Of a DNA stretch of 64,000 nt, positions 63,885-64,000 are shown one piece after another. The notes under the pieces were generated by a model. The model worked only from the letters and a program-made list of their open reading frames with translations, was not told the origin of the DNA and did not search any database. The translations under genes were made by a program, and so were the position numbers. Every line of letters starts with the position of its first letter. Positions within the stretch are counted from its first letter, which is position 1. The stretch is taken from positions 4,774,001-4,838,000 of the forward strand of contig NZ_CP064266.1 of the NCBI RefSeq assembly GCF_022811845.1, read 5' to 3'. The DNA comes from Bacillus pseudomycoides. GTDB lineage: Bacteria; Bacillota; Bacilli; Bacillales; Bacillaceae_G.

Positions 63885-64000
63885 TTAAACTGCATAAACG
63901 CCTTTTCTCGTATCTTTGATAATGCATCCTTCTTTATTGAAATAAGCTATTTCAAATCGTGGATCGCAATTATATGCATGTGTATCACCATCAAACAAAA
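63885..64000 (-). CDS. Phage protein, C-terminal 37 residues only
   Basis: A frame entering from the window edge ends at TAA 63887-63885: LFDGDTHAYNCDPRFEIAYF ... KGVYAV. It is in line with the other phage genes. Too little is visible to classify. Confidence 0.45.
   Translation of the reverse strand, partial: LFDGDTHAYNCDPRFEIAYFNKEGCIIKDTRKGVYAV

Overview
The window looks like chromosome of a Bacillus cereus group organism (cereus/thuringiensis type). Supporting signs are low G+C, AGGAGG-type ribosome binding sites, the lexA/yneB/ynzC and sirA/yneF/tkt neighbourhoods, an SspH-type spore protein, IS231- and IS240-like insertion sequences, and Bt-style toxin genes. Every assignment was made by reading the sequence and translations; no database search was run.

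1-35.8 kb is mostly conserved backbone. In order it holds: a short FtsX-type permease and the start of its ATPase; a lipoprotein; the divergent cidR / cidAB locus; an M20 (RocB-like) hydrolase with an IclR regulator and a gutted amino acid permease; a Nudix hydrolase; a DUF2238 gene broken by one stop codon; a TauE exporter; a NERD protein; a secreted lipase-like hydrolase; an asymmetric ABC exporter pair (BmrCD type); yneF, sirA and transketolase; a 5'-nucleotidase-like enzyme; the SOS locus ynzC-yneB/lexA; a PadR-DUF1700-DUF4097 operon; a short pyruvate kinase; DUF2935 and YmaF proteins; sspH; and a MoxR/DUF58/transglutaminase operon.

35.9-53.9 kb is an accessory island bounded by two IS6-family elements, neither with a target duplication. 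It carries a 26-residue hydrophobic peptide gene under a catabolite-control promoter, a GNAT acetyltransferase, an endonuclease fragment, a P-loop kinase, a ricin-lectin protein with a pore-former-like C-terminus, a serine resolvase with candidate res repeats, nested IS231 elements, a 289-bp Tn3-type miniature element, a CPBP protease with a small membrane protein, a secreted protein with cell-wall-binding repeats, an ETX/MTX2-like toxin, and a histidine kinase whose response regulator survives only as a fragment. The last two secreted proteins share an upstream sequence block.

53.9-64 kb is part of a prophage. Its terminase large subunit gene is cut by IS240, and the structural genes are absent. 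Remaining genes are small terminase, HNH nuclease, an integrase-like recombinase, ArpU, YopX, dUTPase and several small phage proteins, plus a DUF3231 protein and a collagen/C1q-like protein. The most striking feature is non-coding. About ten promoter-plus-terminator units on the + strand (59.4-61.1 kb), many ending in variants of one GCAGTTAGC/GCTAGCTGC hairpin, and three more on the - strand (55.5-56.0 kb), look like families of small RNAs. I consider this the best candidate for an undescribed system.
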